From: Labilibaculum euxinicum
GTDB lineage: Bacteria > Bacteroidota > Bacteroidia > Bacteroidales > Marinifilaceae
NCBI RefSeq assembly: GCF_009795715.1
Contig: NZ_WTCR01000008.1
Span: 1 to 64,000 of the forward strand
DNA: 64,000 nucleotides
Direction: 5' to 3'
The notes under the pieces were generated by a model. The model had not been told where the DNA came from. It saw only the letters and a list, made by a program, of their open reading frames with translations, and did not search any database. Below, one piece after another: positions 7,892 to 17,754 of this stretch; the first letter of the stretch is position 1; each line of letters starts with the position of its first letter. The translations under genes were made by a program, and so were the position numbers.

Positions 7892-10800
7892 TTATTCTCC
7901 ATTTTCCTTATGCCTTTTCGCATAAGCCGTTGGTAAAACACCATACTCTTCTTTAAAATACTTACTAAAATAACGCGGGCTGTTAAAACCAACTTCGTAG
8001 GCAATTTCTGCAATATTCATCTGGCTTTTTTCCAAAAGCTGCAGTCCTCTTTTTAATCTGATAATTCTAATAAACTCAATAGGAGATTTACCCGTAATCG
8101 AAATTAATTTTTTATAAAGATAGACACGACTCATACCCAGTTCACGGCTTAAATCTTCAACTGAAAATTTAGATTCTGAAATGTTTTTTTCAACTGTTGC
8201 AACGGCTTTTTTAATCAATTTTTCATCCATTGAAGTAATTTGAACTTCGCTTGGACTTATATCAACCGTTTTTTGAAATTGCTTTTGGAACTGACTTCTT
8301 TTTTCCAATAATTTACGAACCCGCAAAAGAAGTAAATCCATATTAAAGGGTTTTGTTATGTAATCGTCGGCACCAATTTCCAGCCCTTTAATTTTATCCT
8401 CATCAGCAGTTCGCGCAGTTAAAAGGATAAACGGAATGTGGGATGTCCGGATATCTTTACGAAGCATTGTACATAATTCAAGGCCATCCACATTCGGCAT
8501 CATCACATCGCTAATAATTAAATCAGGAAGTACCTTATGAACTGTATCGTATCCTTTTTGACCATCCTGAGCCTCGTAGATCTTAAACTGTTCCTGCAGT
8601 GTTTCTTTCATAAACGATCTGAAATCAATATTATCTTCAACCAATAAAATAATTGGCTTTTTGATTTTCTCGCTACTTTCAGACTCTTGCTGAGGTCTGG
8701 CAAAATCTTCATCTACTCTTTCCAAATCTTCATTATCTACTACAACTGTCTTATCAATTGGCAAACTCACTTTAAATTTGGCTCCTTTACCCCTTTCGCT
8801 TTCCACTTCAATAATGCCATTGTGCAACTGAATCATCTCACGGGCGAGATTCAATCCAATTCCACTCCCAGACAGTCCCAATTTCTTATTTTTTTCGGAC
8901 TGATAAAAACGCACAAATATCTTGTCGATATCCTCTTCATCTATTCCAACACCATTATCCTGAATAATTATATTAACAATTCCATCTTCATCTTTTATCT
9001 CCAACTTTAATTTTACATTCCCTTTTTCGTGAGTAAATTTTAAAGCATTGGATAGTAGGTTCATCATTACCTTCTCCAGTTTTTCTTTATCGAAATTGAA
9101 TATAAAATGTTCTGTTGAATGCTCAAATGTGAATTTGATGCGCTTCTTGTTAAAGGCATCCTCAAAATTATGAGTCACGTCATTTAAAAAAGTAACAATA
9201 TCAACGTAAGATGGATTATATCGCAATCCATGCAACTCCAACTTACGAAAATCCAGCAATTGATTTACCAGATTAAGGAGTTGTTTGGCGTTTCGCTCAA
9301 TGGTATCGAGCAATCTTTTATCCGATTCGGATCTGGTTTGCTTTAACAATTTATCCAAAGGCGTTAAAATCAGCGTTAATGGCGTACGAAATTCATGACT
9401 GACATTCGTTAAAAACCTCAGTTTCATCTCATCCATCTCATGATTACGGTTGGCCTGTATTTGTTCTTGCTCTTTTTGGAATTTTACACGTTCCTTACGC
9501 AACATTGAATATCTGAAATACACAAGAATTCCAACAACTAAAAGGATATATATAAAATAAGCCAATGGTGTTGCATACAAAGGTGGTAATACAATAATAC
9601 GTAATTCTGCATAATCCTCATTCCAAATTCCATCATTGTTGGATGCCTTCACTCTAAAATAATAATCTCCCGGATTAAGATTGGTGTAGGTTACCCGATT
9701 TCGATTCGCATCCAGCGACACCCAATCATCATCGAATCCCTCCAATTTATATTGATATTTAATTTTACTCGGAATAAAAAAGTTAAGTGCCGTAAATCCA
9801 ATGGAAAAAACATTCATAGAATGTTTAATCTCAATACTTTTTGTTGATACTATTGAAGATTCCAGTAATTTAACATTTTTCACTTTTGACCCAGGAGATA
9901 CACTTTGGTTGTAAACCTGAAAATCAGTAAATACTACTTTGGGTAAAATCTGATTGTATTTTATATTCTTTGATTCAAACAGATTAAAACCATTGCGCCC
10001 GCCAAAAATCAATTCATTATTTGTTGTTTTATAACTTGCATTGGGATTGAATTCTTTATCTTGCAATCCATCCTCTTCTGTAAAATCATAAATCTGAAAA
10101 GAATACTCCTTATCAGGAGCTGTTTTCGATACAATAATCTGACTTAATCCTGTTGATTTACTGACCCAAATTGACTGAAATTCATCTTCTTGTATACAGT
10201 TAAATACATCTTCAGGTAATCCATCTTCGCTGGTAAAATGTTTCGAGAAACTTGCATTTGGATCAAACATAATTAATCCTTCTCTTGTAGCAATCCATAA
10301 AAGACCTCTTGAATCTTCAAATACTCCATTCACATTTTTACTATTTAAAGGCGGTGCTCCTGATCTTGTAACTAAGGGGTAATTTTTATACCGCTGCTCT
10401 TTAACATCATAAAATGTCACTCCATTAGCTGTTGCAATAAACATGTTACCGTTATCCAATTTACAGATTTGATTCACATATTCCGTAGGCAATTTCACAT
10501 TGCCTTTATTTGGAACAGGTTTAAAAATTTCATTGTTACGATCGAATATTACGATACCTCCGCCAAGGGTACCGATCCATAAATTTTGCTGATCATCTTC
10601 ATTAATTGACCATATATTGTTGCTCGTAAGACCATTATTTCCATTTGGTGAATATTGATATCTTTTAAAGGTTTTTCCATTAAAACGATTTAATCCTCCC
10701 GTAAATGTTCCTACCCACAATTCATCATTACTATCAATAAATAAACTTACAACAACATTATTAATTAAGGAATTAGAATTGGCTTCATCAACCTTATAGC

Positions 10801-12028
10801 TTTTGAAAGTATTATTCCTGCGGTTAAAATAAATGAGACCACCACCATTCGTACCAATCCATAAATTTCCCTTTTTATCTTCAACAAAACAGTTAACATC
10901 ATTATACGGCAAACTCGATTCGTCGGACAGAAAATTCCTATGCTGTGGAAATTTATGAATACTTTCATGGTAATAACTTACTCCATTCTTAAATGTCCCA
11001 ATCCAGATAACGTTATTATTATCCATATACAATTCTGTTATCGAATTCTGAGACAAGCTTTTATCATTATCTGACTGGTGATAAATTTTAGTGGTTTCTC
11101 CTGAGAATTTATTAATCACATCAATACCTCCATGGTCAGTACCTACCCAAATTAATCCTTTGTCATCTTGAATAACTTTTTTTACGATGTTACTTGTTAA
11201 ACGTATTTTATCTGAATGAACGGTATAATGATTCCACTTGTTATTTTTTATTTGGTACTGATAAAGTCCATCATTGTTTCCATAAAACCAAATATCATTC
11301 TCTGCATCAATAAAAATGGCTGTATTTAAGCTATCGGCTCCTAATTTTCCTGCAAGGAAATCATTTTTAAACTTAAGTTTATAGTCCTGCCCATCAAAAC
11401 ATTCGACACAGCCATTGCTCAACAGGTAATAATAATCGCCATTGGCATGCACGAAATTTACAACCATATAAGATTCCTCTTTTAACTCTGGAAAATTACT
11501 CCTAAGCCTACCTGTAACTGAATCAATAGCTTGATAATACAGTTTCTCAAATTCCTTTACCCAAATTTTCTTATTCTTATCAATGTAGATATTCTCAATA
11601 TTATATTCAGAACCCTTTTGTCCTAAAAATAATGACAAATCACTATGAAATTTCTCTTTATTGATATCATAAACAATATTACCCCACCCTGTTTTAATCC
11701 ATAAATTTCCATTTGCATCTTCCTGAATACCTACAATATAATTATCAATAATTGATGTTGAATCGGAAGATTTGTGTTTATAATTGACGAAGCTTGAACC
11801 ATCATACCGACTTAAACCTGCTGTTGTTCCGATCCAAATAAACCCTCTTGCATCTTTGTGTATGCAGGTTACCTGATTATTCACCAACCCATCGGCACTA
11901 TTAACCTTCAAGAAAGAATATTGTCTTTCTGCATGAATTGAAAAACTTGATAAAACAAAAAGCAGGATTATGCCAATTAGTCGATACATAAATAAGTTTT
12001 GTGAATTTATTTTAAAGTTAAAATACAA
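7892..12028 (-). CDS. Hybrid two-component sensor/regulator of the glycan locus
   Basis: A 1378-residue single-chain sensor, kinase and transcription factor. In order: signal/anchor near residues 10-33, two periplasmic seven-bladed propellers built from repeated DxxGxLWIGT-like strands (about 35-730), a Y_Y_Y domain (about 740-800), one TM helix (about 812-835), a HisKA domain with NVSHEFRTP (His878), an ATPase domain with the N and G boxes (about 985-1095), a receiver domain with LIISDVMMP (phospho-acceptor Asp1174), and a C-terminal AraC-type HTH ending near 1372. This is the standard activator of Bacteroidota polysaccharide loci and senses an oligosaccharide in the periplasm. It lies inside the operon it is expected to control, 29 bp after the GH3 gene. 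Confidence 0.93.
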   Translation of the reverse strand: MYFNFKINSQNLFMYRLIGIILLFVLSSFSIHAERQYSFLKVNSADGLVNNQVTCIHKDARGFIWIGTTAGLSRYDGSSFVNYKHKSSDSTSIIDNYIVGIQEDANGNLWIKTGWGNIVYDINKEKFHSDLSLFLGQKGSEYNIENIYIDKNKKIWVKEFEKLYYQAIDSVTGRLRSNFPELKEESYMVVNFVHANGDYYYLLSNGCVECFDGQDYKLKFKNDFLAGKLGADSLNTAIFIDAENDIWFYGNNDGLYQYQIKNNKWNHYTVHSDKIRLTSNIVKKVIQDDKGLIWVGTDHGGIDVINKFSGETTKIYHQSDNDKSLSQNSITELYMDNNNVIWIGTFKNGVSYYHESIHKFPQHRNFLSDESSLPYNDVNCFVEDKKGNLWIGTNGGGLIYFNRRNNTFKSYKVDEANSNSLINNVVVSLFIDSNDELWVGTFTGGLNRFNGKTFKRYQYSPNGNNGLTSNNIWSINEDDQQNLWIGTLGGGIVIFDRNNEIFKPVPNKGNVKLPTEYVNQICKLDNGNMFIATANGVTFYDVKEQRYKNYPLVTRSGAPPLNSKNVNGVFEDSRGLLWIATREGLIMFDPNASFSKHFTSEDGLPEDVFNCIQEDEFQSIWVSKSTGLSQIIVSKTAPDKEYSFQIYDFTEEDGLQDKEFNPNASYKTTNNELIFGGRNGFNLFESKNIKYNQILPKVVFTDFQVYNQSVSPGSKVKNVKLLESSIVSTKSIEIKHSMNVFSIGFTALNFFIPSKIKYQYKLEGFDDDWVSLDANRNRVTYTNLNPGDYYFRVKASNNDGIWNEDYAELRIIVLPPLYATPLAYFIYILLVVGILVYFRYSMLRKERVKFQKEQEQIQANRNHEMDEMKLRFLTNVSHEFRTPLTLILTPLDKLLKQTRSESDKRLLDTIERNAKQLLNLVNQLLDFRKLELHGLRYNPSYVDIVTFLNDVTHNFEDAFNKKRIKFTFEHSTEHFIFNFDKEKLEKVMMNLLSNALKFTHEKGNVKLKLEIKDEDGIVNIIIQDNGVGIDEEDIDKIFVRFYQSEKNKKLGLSGSGIGLNLAREMIQLHNGIIEVESERGKGAKFKVSLPIDKTVVVDNEDLERVDEDFARPQQESESSEKIKKPIILLVEDNIDFRSFMKETLQEQFKIYEAQDGQKGYDTVHKVLPDLIISDVMMPNVDGLELCTMLRKDIRTSHIPFILLTARTADEDKIKGLEIGADDYITKPFNMDLLLLRVRKLLEKRSQFQKQFQKTVDISPSEVQITSMDEKLIKKAVATVEKNISESKFSVEDLSRELGMSRVYLYKKLISITGKSPIEFIRIIRLKRGLQLLEKSQMNIAEIAYEVGFNSPRYFSKYFKEEYGVLPTAYAKRHKENGE

Positions 12029-12057
12029 AAGGGACAGTAAAACCCATCCCTAATTCT

Positions 12058-14235
12058 CTATTTTATATTTATTTTCTGCTTTTGAATAATATTGTCGGAG
12101 GAATTACCAATATAAATAATATAAGTGCCTTTTTCCAAATTCCAATCGGATATTGATTCATCGTAAAAAGCTAAATCATCAACAGAAATTTCAATCTCTA
12201 CCTGTTCTTCTTTACCTGGATCCAAAGAAACCTTTTTAAAACCTTTGAGTTCTTTTAGAGCCCGATCAACTTTTGATTTTGGCTTACCGATATAAACCTG
12301 AACAACTTCTGATCCTTTTATTTTTCCTGTATTTGCCAGCATACAGCTAACTTTTATCTTATCACCTTTAAAGTAAATCTGCTTGTCTGTATTAAGATCG
12401 GATATCTTAAAATCCGTATAGGACAAACCGTAACCAAAGGCAAACAAAGGCTTAATTTTTTTTGTGTCGTGCCAACGGTAACCAACTAAAATATCTTCTT
12501 TGTAGTACTGATTAATACTATCGCCCGGATATGAAAGCTCCCCAAAATAATGAGCTGCATTATCATTTAATTTAACCGGATATGAGAAGGGAAGTTTTCC
12601 TGAAGGATTCACATCTCCCGAAATAACATCAGCCAAAGCGTTTCCGGCCTCACTGCCATTGTACCACGACTGCATTAATCCTTTAACCTGCGATAACCAT
12701 GGCATCTCAACTGCATTTCCACTAACCAATACAAGTCCTAGATTACTATTTACTTTTAATAATTTATCAATCAACTCATTTTGCCCAAACGGCAATTCGA
12801 AATGCTTGCGGTCACCACCTTCACAATCCTGAAAATGATTTTTATTGAGTCCTCCAATAAATAAAACAACATCTGCTTTTGAAGCCACATTAACGGCTGC
12901 TTTTACCAATGAATCGGCATTCAATTTGGAAGGTATTTCACGTCCATAAGCTGATGGTCCGGAAGCATAACCTATTGAATGAAGAATGGTCGCATTCTTG
13001 AAGCGGTTTTTAATGCCTTCCAGTGGTGATATTTCATATTTTGCTTTTAATTCTGATGAACCGCCACCAACAGTCATTGAACGAGTAGCATTTTCACCAA
13101 TTACAGCAATCTTGATATTCGTGTCCGGATTAATTGGAAAAAACCCATTCTTGTTTTTCAATAATACAATACCATCTGCGGCAACTTTTCGTGCTGCCTG
13201 AGTATGTTCAACGTTATTCATCCGGCCAAGCGAACGATTTAAGTTCATATTGGTTCTGTACATCAACCGCAGGATTCGTCGTACTTTGTCATCAACAACC
13301 GATTCGTCAATTTCACCATCTTGAATCAATTTCAAAAAAGGATCCGCTAAAAAATAGTTGTCGTAAGCAAACTTAGCAGAAGCTGTTAATCCGTTGGTCC
13401 ATGTTCCCATTTCAATATCCAATCCATTAAAAGCAGCTTGTTTGGTATCATGAGTCCCTCCCCAGTCCGTAATTACAGCTCCATCGAAATTCCATTTTCC
13501 TTTCAATATTTTATTAAGCAGCAAATCGCTATGACAACAATGCTCGCCCCGAACCTGATTATAAGCTCCCATTATGGACCAGACATGACCTTTTTCAACT
13601 GCCGCTTTAAATGCCGGCAGATAAATCTCATAAAGAGCTCTGTCGCTAAGGTTTACATTGATATGTCCGCGCCATTCTTCCTGATTATTAAGTGCGTAAT
13701 GTTTAACGCAAGCAGCAACACCATTCTCCTGAACTCCTTTTATGTAAGGAACAACCATAACCGATGCCAAATAAGGATCTTCTCCCATGTATTCGAAGTT
13801 ACGTCCATTAAGTGGTGTCCGGTAAATATTAACGCCAGGTCCCAATAAAACATCCTTTTTTCTAAATCGTGCCTCCTCTCCAATGGCTACACCATATTCA
13901 TGCGAAAGTTCAGGATTAAATGTTGCCGCCAAACAAGTTAGTGCAGGAAATGCAGTTATCGAATCGTTTGTCCAATTAGCATAGCCCCAATCATCCCAGT
14001 TTATTTCACCTCTAACTCCATGAGGTCCGTCAGACATCCACAACTCTGGAATACCCAAACGAGGAATACCCGGAGAACTAAATTTTGATTGCGCATGACA
14101 CATCGCTACTTTCTCTTTAAGAGTCAATTGATTGATTATTTCATCAATTTTCTTTTCTGTTTTTGCATTACTTTGTGCATTTACATTGGTCATCACTCCA
14201 AGTGTTAATCCTACATATAATAGTATTTTTTTCAT
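12058..14235 (-). CDS. GH3 beta-glucosidase, secreted
   Basis: A 725-residue family 3 glycoside hydrolase with signal peptide (cut near VNAQS, residue 20). The N-terminal barrel contains KHYALNNQE and the nucleophile Asp257 in AVITDWGGTHD. The alpha/beta sandwich domain and a C-terminal fibronectin-III-like domain follow, with the usual YPFGYGLSYT-type segment present as FAFGYGLSYT. It should cut terminal beta-glucosyl units from oligosaccharides in the periplasm, completing backbone breakdown started by the GH5 enzyme. The gene lies between the broken GH95-like relic and the sensor gene and is intact. Confidence 0.9.
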   Translation of the reverse strand: MKKILLYVGLTLGVMTNVNAQSNAKTEKKIDEIINQLTLKEKVAMCHAQSKFSSPGIPRLGIPELWMSDGPHGVRGEINWDDWGYANWTNDSITAFPALTCLAATFNPELSHEYGVAIGEEARFRKKDVLLGPGVNIYRTPLNGRNFEYMGEDPYLASVMVVPYIKGVQENGVAACVKHYALNNQEEWRGHINVNLSDRALYEIYLPAFKAAVEKGHVWSIMGAYNQVRGEHCCHSDLLLNKILKGKWNFDGAVITDWGGTHDTKQAAFNGLDIEMGTWTNGLTASAKFAYDNYFLADPFLKLIQDGEIDESVVDDKVRRILRLMYRTNMNLNRSLGRMNNVEHTQAARKVAADGIVLLKNKNGFFPINPDTNIKIAVIGENATRSMTVGGGSSELKAKYEISPLEGIKNRFKNATILHSIGYASGPSAYGREIPSKLNADSLVKAAVNVASKADVVLFIGGLNKNHFQDCEGGDRKHFELPFGQNELIDKLLKVNSNLGLVLVSGNAVEMPWLSQVKGLMQSWYNGSEAGNALADVISGDVNPSGKLPFSYPVKLNDNAAHYFGELSYPGDSINQYYKEDILVGYRWHDTKKIKPLFAFGYGLSYTDFKISDLNTDKQIYFKGDKIKVSCMLANTGKIKGSEVVQVYIGKPKSKVDRALKELKGFKKVSLDPGKEEQVEIEISVDDLAFYDESISDWNLEKGTYIIYIGNSSDNIIQKQKINIK

Positions 14236-14263
14236 ATTCGTTCCTTTAATTTTCTTCTTTCGT

Positions 14264-14751
14264 TTACTTTAAACGGGAAACCACAATTTCGACAATTTTA
14301 TCATTACTTAAATAGAGCATTAATTTACCATCTTTAATTTTATATTTTGCTCCATTTACTTTACTATTTGTTAATTGAATACCATTTCCAATTTCCAATG
14401 TTACCTTCTGTTTGTTTTTTGATGACAATTGGATTTTAACTTGTCGGTCATCCCATTTAATGCGCTTTATTTTAATGTTCCCCCGTGCCAAAACACCTGT
14501 AATCTCGCCATTTTCTCAATCATTAAGCAAAGTAGAAAATACTGTCATATATCCCGGCCTGCTATTCACAATCATAAGTGTGATTAATGAAGGAAAACCC
14601 CCACTAATATCCATATTAAAGAGGCATCTTCCCATTTGGTTGCAGGCAGCCAACTTACAAATCCTTTTTCGGGTACACTTTCCTTTTGTGCATAAGTTGA
14701 CACTTGAATTAGTATTGCCAACAATAACAAAAAAATTATTCTGATATTCAT
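14264..14751 (-). pseudogene. GH95-like fucosidase relic with a large internal deletion
   Basis: On the minus strand an ATG at 14751 opens a signal peptide (MNIRIIFLLLLAILIQ), then KGFVSWLPATKWEDASL, which matches the start of GH95-type proteins, and then runs into a stop after about 53 codons. In another frame the sequence resumes with DISGGFPSLI and NSRPGYMTVFSTLLND, hits a TGA near 14516, and continues ENGEITGVLARGNIKIKRIKW to the stop at 14264. The resumed part resembles the far C-terminus of GH95 alpha-L-fucosidases (an active-site loop, then the NGEITGLRARGG-type end domain). A normal protein is about 750-830 residues; most of the catalytic domain is missing between the two parts, near 14605-14625. 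The family name is by motif memory, so the exact specificity (fucose or galactose) is inferred. Confidence 0.72.
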
Positions 14752-14766
14752 TATACTTACCTTAAA

Positions 14767-14800
14767 ATAATCCCGGCAAACAATTGCCTGCCGGGATTAT
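14767..14800. terminator. Strong stem-loop after GH31
   Basis: Twelve-bp arms ATAATCCCGGCA (14767-14778) and its complement (14789-14800) with a 10-nt loop, 19 bp downstream of the GH31 stop on the minus strand, followed on that strand by a T-rich ATTTTAAG. It separates GH31 from the GH95-like relic. Downstream genes would then depend on read-through or a second promoter. Confidence 0.6.
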
Positions 14801-14818
14801 ATTACTTGCTATGGCTTA

Positions 14819-17671
14819 TTACAATTCAACTTGAACTGATTTTCCATTGTACTTAACTTCTTTGCCTTTGTAGTCATCAAAATTAAAATCTACTTTTTTG
14901 GTTTCAGAGGCAAACACAATAGTAAATATTCGTTCCTGCGGCATTCCATCAAACTCACCTTTCCGCTCTCCAATAGTCAGCTTTTGGTCATTTTCAGACC
15001 ATTTAATTGAGATTGTACTGTACTTGCCTTTTTCGTAATTAAAGTTTAGTCCTTCATCTTCATACAATTCAAACTGAGCATCAGCACCAGTATAAACAAC
15101 CAACTTTATCGGTGCATTTAACTTTTGGCTGGTGTACTCAATCTCTGGTCCTACAGGCAAAATAGATCCTGCTTTTACAAAAAGAGGCATCTTTTCATAA
15201 GGAGCATCAGCATTAATTGTTTGTCCGCCTTTTAAAAGTGAGCCATTGTATGCATCATACCAATCGCTTCCCTCAGGTAAATAAACCTGACGTTCACGTG
15301 CTTTAAATTTAGAAACCGGACACACCATTATTGAAGGCCCAAACATGTATTGATCATCAATATCATTTACCTTGGTATCCTTGGTAAAATCCATTACCAG
15401 TGCACGCATAATGGTGTAATCGTCAAAATATACATGTCCTGCCAAAGAATAGATATATGGCATTAATCGATATCTTAACTTGTTGTAGTATAATATACTT
15501 TGATATGCTTTATGAGATTTAGGTGCAATATTATAAATCTCTCGGTATGGATACTGTCCATGAGCACGGAATAATGGAACAAAAGATCCAAACTGATACC
15601 AACGGGTATTTAATTCGCGCCATTCTTTTAAATCTTCACTTCCTTCTTTAGCTTTTTCGTAACGTTTTTCAACACAAAAGCCACCAATATCCATCGTCCA
15701 ATAAGGAATACCCGAAATAGCAAAATTCATTCCTGCTGTAATCTGCGCTTTCATATCTTCCCATCTCGTTCCAATATCACCACTCCAAGTTGCTGTACTG
15801 TATCGTTGCAATCCGGCAAAACCAGAGCGAGTTAATAAGAAAACCCGCTTATTGGGATCTACACTACGCTGTCCGTTATAAATGGCCTTTGCATTCATTA
15901 ACGCATAGGTATTAAAAAACTCTGTTGATGAGCCGATAGCAGTTGGTGTCATTAGCTTCTTACGATATTCCATGCTCGAATTAGATACAATATCAGGTTC
16001 AGAAGCATCCATCCACCAGGCATCCATTCCAAAATTATAAATGTTACTTTTCATCTGATTCCAGAAAAGCTGTCGTGCCTCTTTACAATATGGATCGTAG
16101 AATGAGCCAATGTGTCCTTTCCCAATCCAGTCGCGCACACTATCTTTTACCGCTTGCTGATACATAAATCCTTTTGCATCGAGTTCCTTATAGTTATCTG
16201 TGTTTGTATAAAACTTAGGCCAAACAGAAATCATAGCATGTCCATTCATAGCATGAATATCATCCATCATTTTTTGTGGATCGGGAAAACGTGAAGCATC
16301 AAATTTATGACTTCCCCACTGATCCTCTTCCCAGTACGACCAGTCTATTACAATATTATCGATAGGAATTTTACGTTTCCGAAATTCGGCTAAAGTACCT
16401 ACTACTTCTTTCTGGGTTTTATAGCGTTCGCGGCTTTGCCAAAAACCATATGCCCAACGAGGCAAAATAGTTGCTTTCCCAGTTAATTGACGGTATCCAC
16501 TAATCACCTTGTCCATATTATCGCCATGAATAAAGTAATAATCAAGCTCTTGTCCCATTTCTGACCAGAGAGCCAATTTACCTTGTTCTTCCATCGGACG
16601 AGGACTTAATGCTTTCAAACTGACATAAGAAATACCACCATCCGGTTTCCAATCCAATTTAACAGGCACACGTTCTCCTTTTTTAAGCTCAACGGTAAAC
16701 TTATAAGTATTCGGATTCCATGCTGTTCTCCAACGTTCCTCTACTACTTCTTTACCACCAATCGAAACACGGGTATATCCGGCATAATACAATTTAAAAT
16801 GATAAATACCTGATTCCTTGGCTTCAATCTCTCCTTCCCAAACAATTTTGGAATTATTAAAAGGAAAATCTGCAGGAAACTTCTTCACCGTTTCCAAATT
16901 TTCATAATCAATATCTGCTTCATCCCTTTTTGTAAATTCTTCACCCTTTCCTGTTGTATATGTTGCAGTTAAAGCACCTTCTTTTCCTTCCTTATTGTAC
17001 AACTTAAATTGTGACAATTGACCGTAATCATTAGGGTTGCCAAAACGTGTTAACGAATAGTTATCCCATAAAATACCGTAATTTTTATTAGAGACAACAA
17101 AAGGAATAGATACTTTGGTATTGTACTGATACAACTCCTCATTTTTACCTTTGTAGTTCCATTCATCGCTTTGGTGTTGTCCTAAACCATAAAAAGCCTC
17201 ATCATCAGGTGAATCAAAAACCTGTTGAAAAGAATATCCTTTAAAACCATCTGCTTCAATAGGCGTAAATCCTTTTGACTCTCCTGTTGCTTCTTTCAGT
17301 AACAAGTGCCCGTTTAAATCATAAAATGACACCTTTCCTGTTGAAAGTGATACCTTTGCTTTGATACTTGCTGTGGAAAGTGTTACTTGGTCTTGATTCT
17401 CTTCTACAGTATAAGTTGTACTTGATTGAGGCAATACAACCAAACTCTCCCTTGCAGAAAATGAATTTTCCGGTGTGGAACTAACGCGAATAATCTCATC
17501 AGAAACAACCTCCAATTTCACCAAGGCAGCTTCTGTATTTTCCTTCTTATTAAGAGAAACTACTACCCCATTCTCTAACTTTTCATATTTTGGCTGCGAA
17601 CAGGAAGCAAGAACTCCCAACATCCCCAGACCTGCGAAAAATATAGTTAATTTCTTATTTTTAAAAATCAT
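14819..17671 (-). CDS. GH31 alpha-xylosidase/alpha-glucosidase with PA14 insert, lipoprotein
   Basis: A 950-residue family 31 enzyme. The lipobox LASC puts the acylated Cys at residue 24. An N-terminal beta-sandwich is interrupted at about residues 230-355 by a PA14 domain (WEGEIEAKESGIYHFKLYYAGYT... region), then the barrel carries the nucleophile Asp555 in WWMDASEP and the acid/base Asp632 in WSGDIGTRWED. A proximal and distal C-terminal beta domain with a DUF5110-like end follows. The PA14 insertion is known in alpha-xylosidases that act on xyloglucan oligosaccharides, and together with GH5, GH3 and a fucosidase relic it supports alpha-xylosidase over maltase activity. The distinction from alpha-glucosidase is inferred. 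Confidence 0.88.
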   Translation of the reverse strand: MIFKNKKLTIFFAGLGMLGVLASCSQPKYEKLENGVVVSLNKKENTEAALVKLEVVSDEIIRVSSTPENSFSARESLVVLPQSSTTYTVEENQDQVTLSTASIKAKVSLSTGKVSFYDLNGHLLLKEATGESKGFTPIEADGFKGYSFQQVFDSPDDEAFYGLGQHQSDEWNYKGKNEELYQYNTKVSIPFVVSNKNYGILWDNYSLTRFGNPNDYGQLSQFKLYNKEGKEGALTATYTTGKGEEFTKRDEADIDYENLETVKKFPADFPFNNSKIVWEGEIEAKESGIYHFKLYYAGYTRVSIGGKEVVEERWRTAWNPNTYKFTVELKKGERVPVKLDWKPDGGISYVSLKALSPRPMEEQGKLALWSEMGQELDYYFIHGDNMDKVISGYRQLTGKATILPRWAYGFWQSRERYKTQKEVVGTLAEFRKRKIPIDNIVIDWSYWEEDQWGSHKFDASRFPDPQKMMDDIHAMNGHAMISVWPKFYTNTDNYKELDAKGFMYQQAVKDSVRDWIGKGHIGSFYDPYCKEARQLFWNQMKSNIYNFGMDAWWMDASEPDIVSNSSMEYRKKLMTPTAIGSSTEFFNTYALMNAKAIYNGQRSVDPNKRVFLLTRSGFAGLQRYSTATWSGDIGTRWEDMKAQITAGMNFAISGIPYWTMDIGGFCVEKRYEKAKEGSEDLKEWRELNTRWYQFGSFVPLFRAHGQYPYREIYNIAPKSHKAYQSILYYNKLRYRLMPYIYSLAGHVYFDDYTIMRALVMDFTKDTKVNDIDDQYMFGPSIMVCPVSKFKARERQVYLPEGSDWYDAYNGSLLKGGQTINADAPYEKMPLFVKAGSILPVGPEIEYTSQKLNAPIKLVVYTGADAQFELYEDEGLNFNYEKGKYSTISIKWSENDQKLTIGERKGEFDGMPQERIFTIVFASETKKVDFNFDDYKGKEVKYNGKSVQVEL

Positions 17672-17754
17672 AAAATCTTATTTTAAATAACCTATTATAT
17701 TACTCTTTCACATCGAAAAAACTGAGATTAATAATTTCTATATATCAAGTATTC

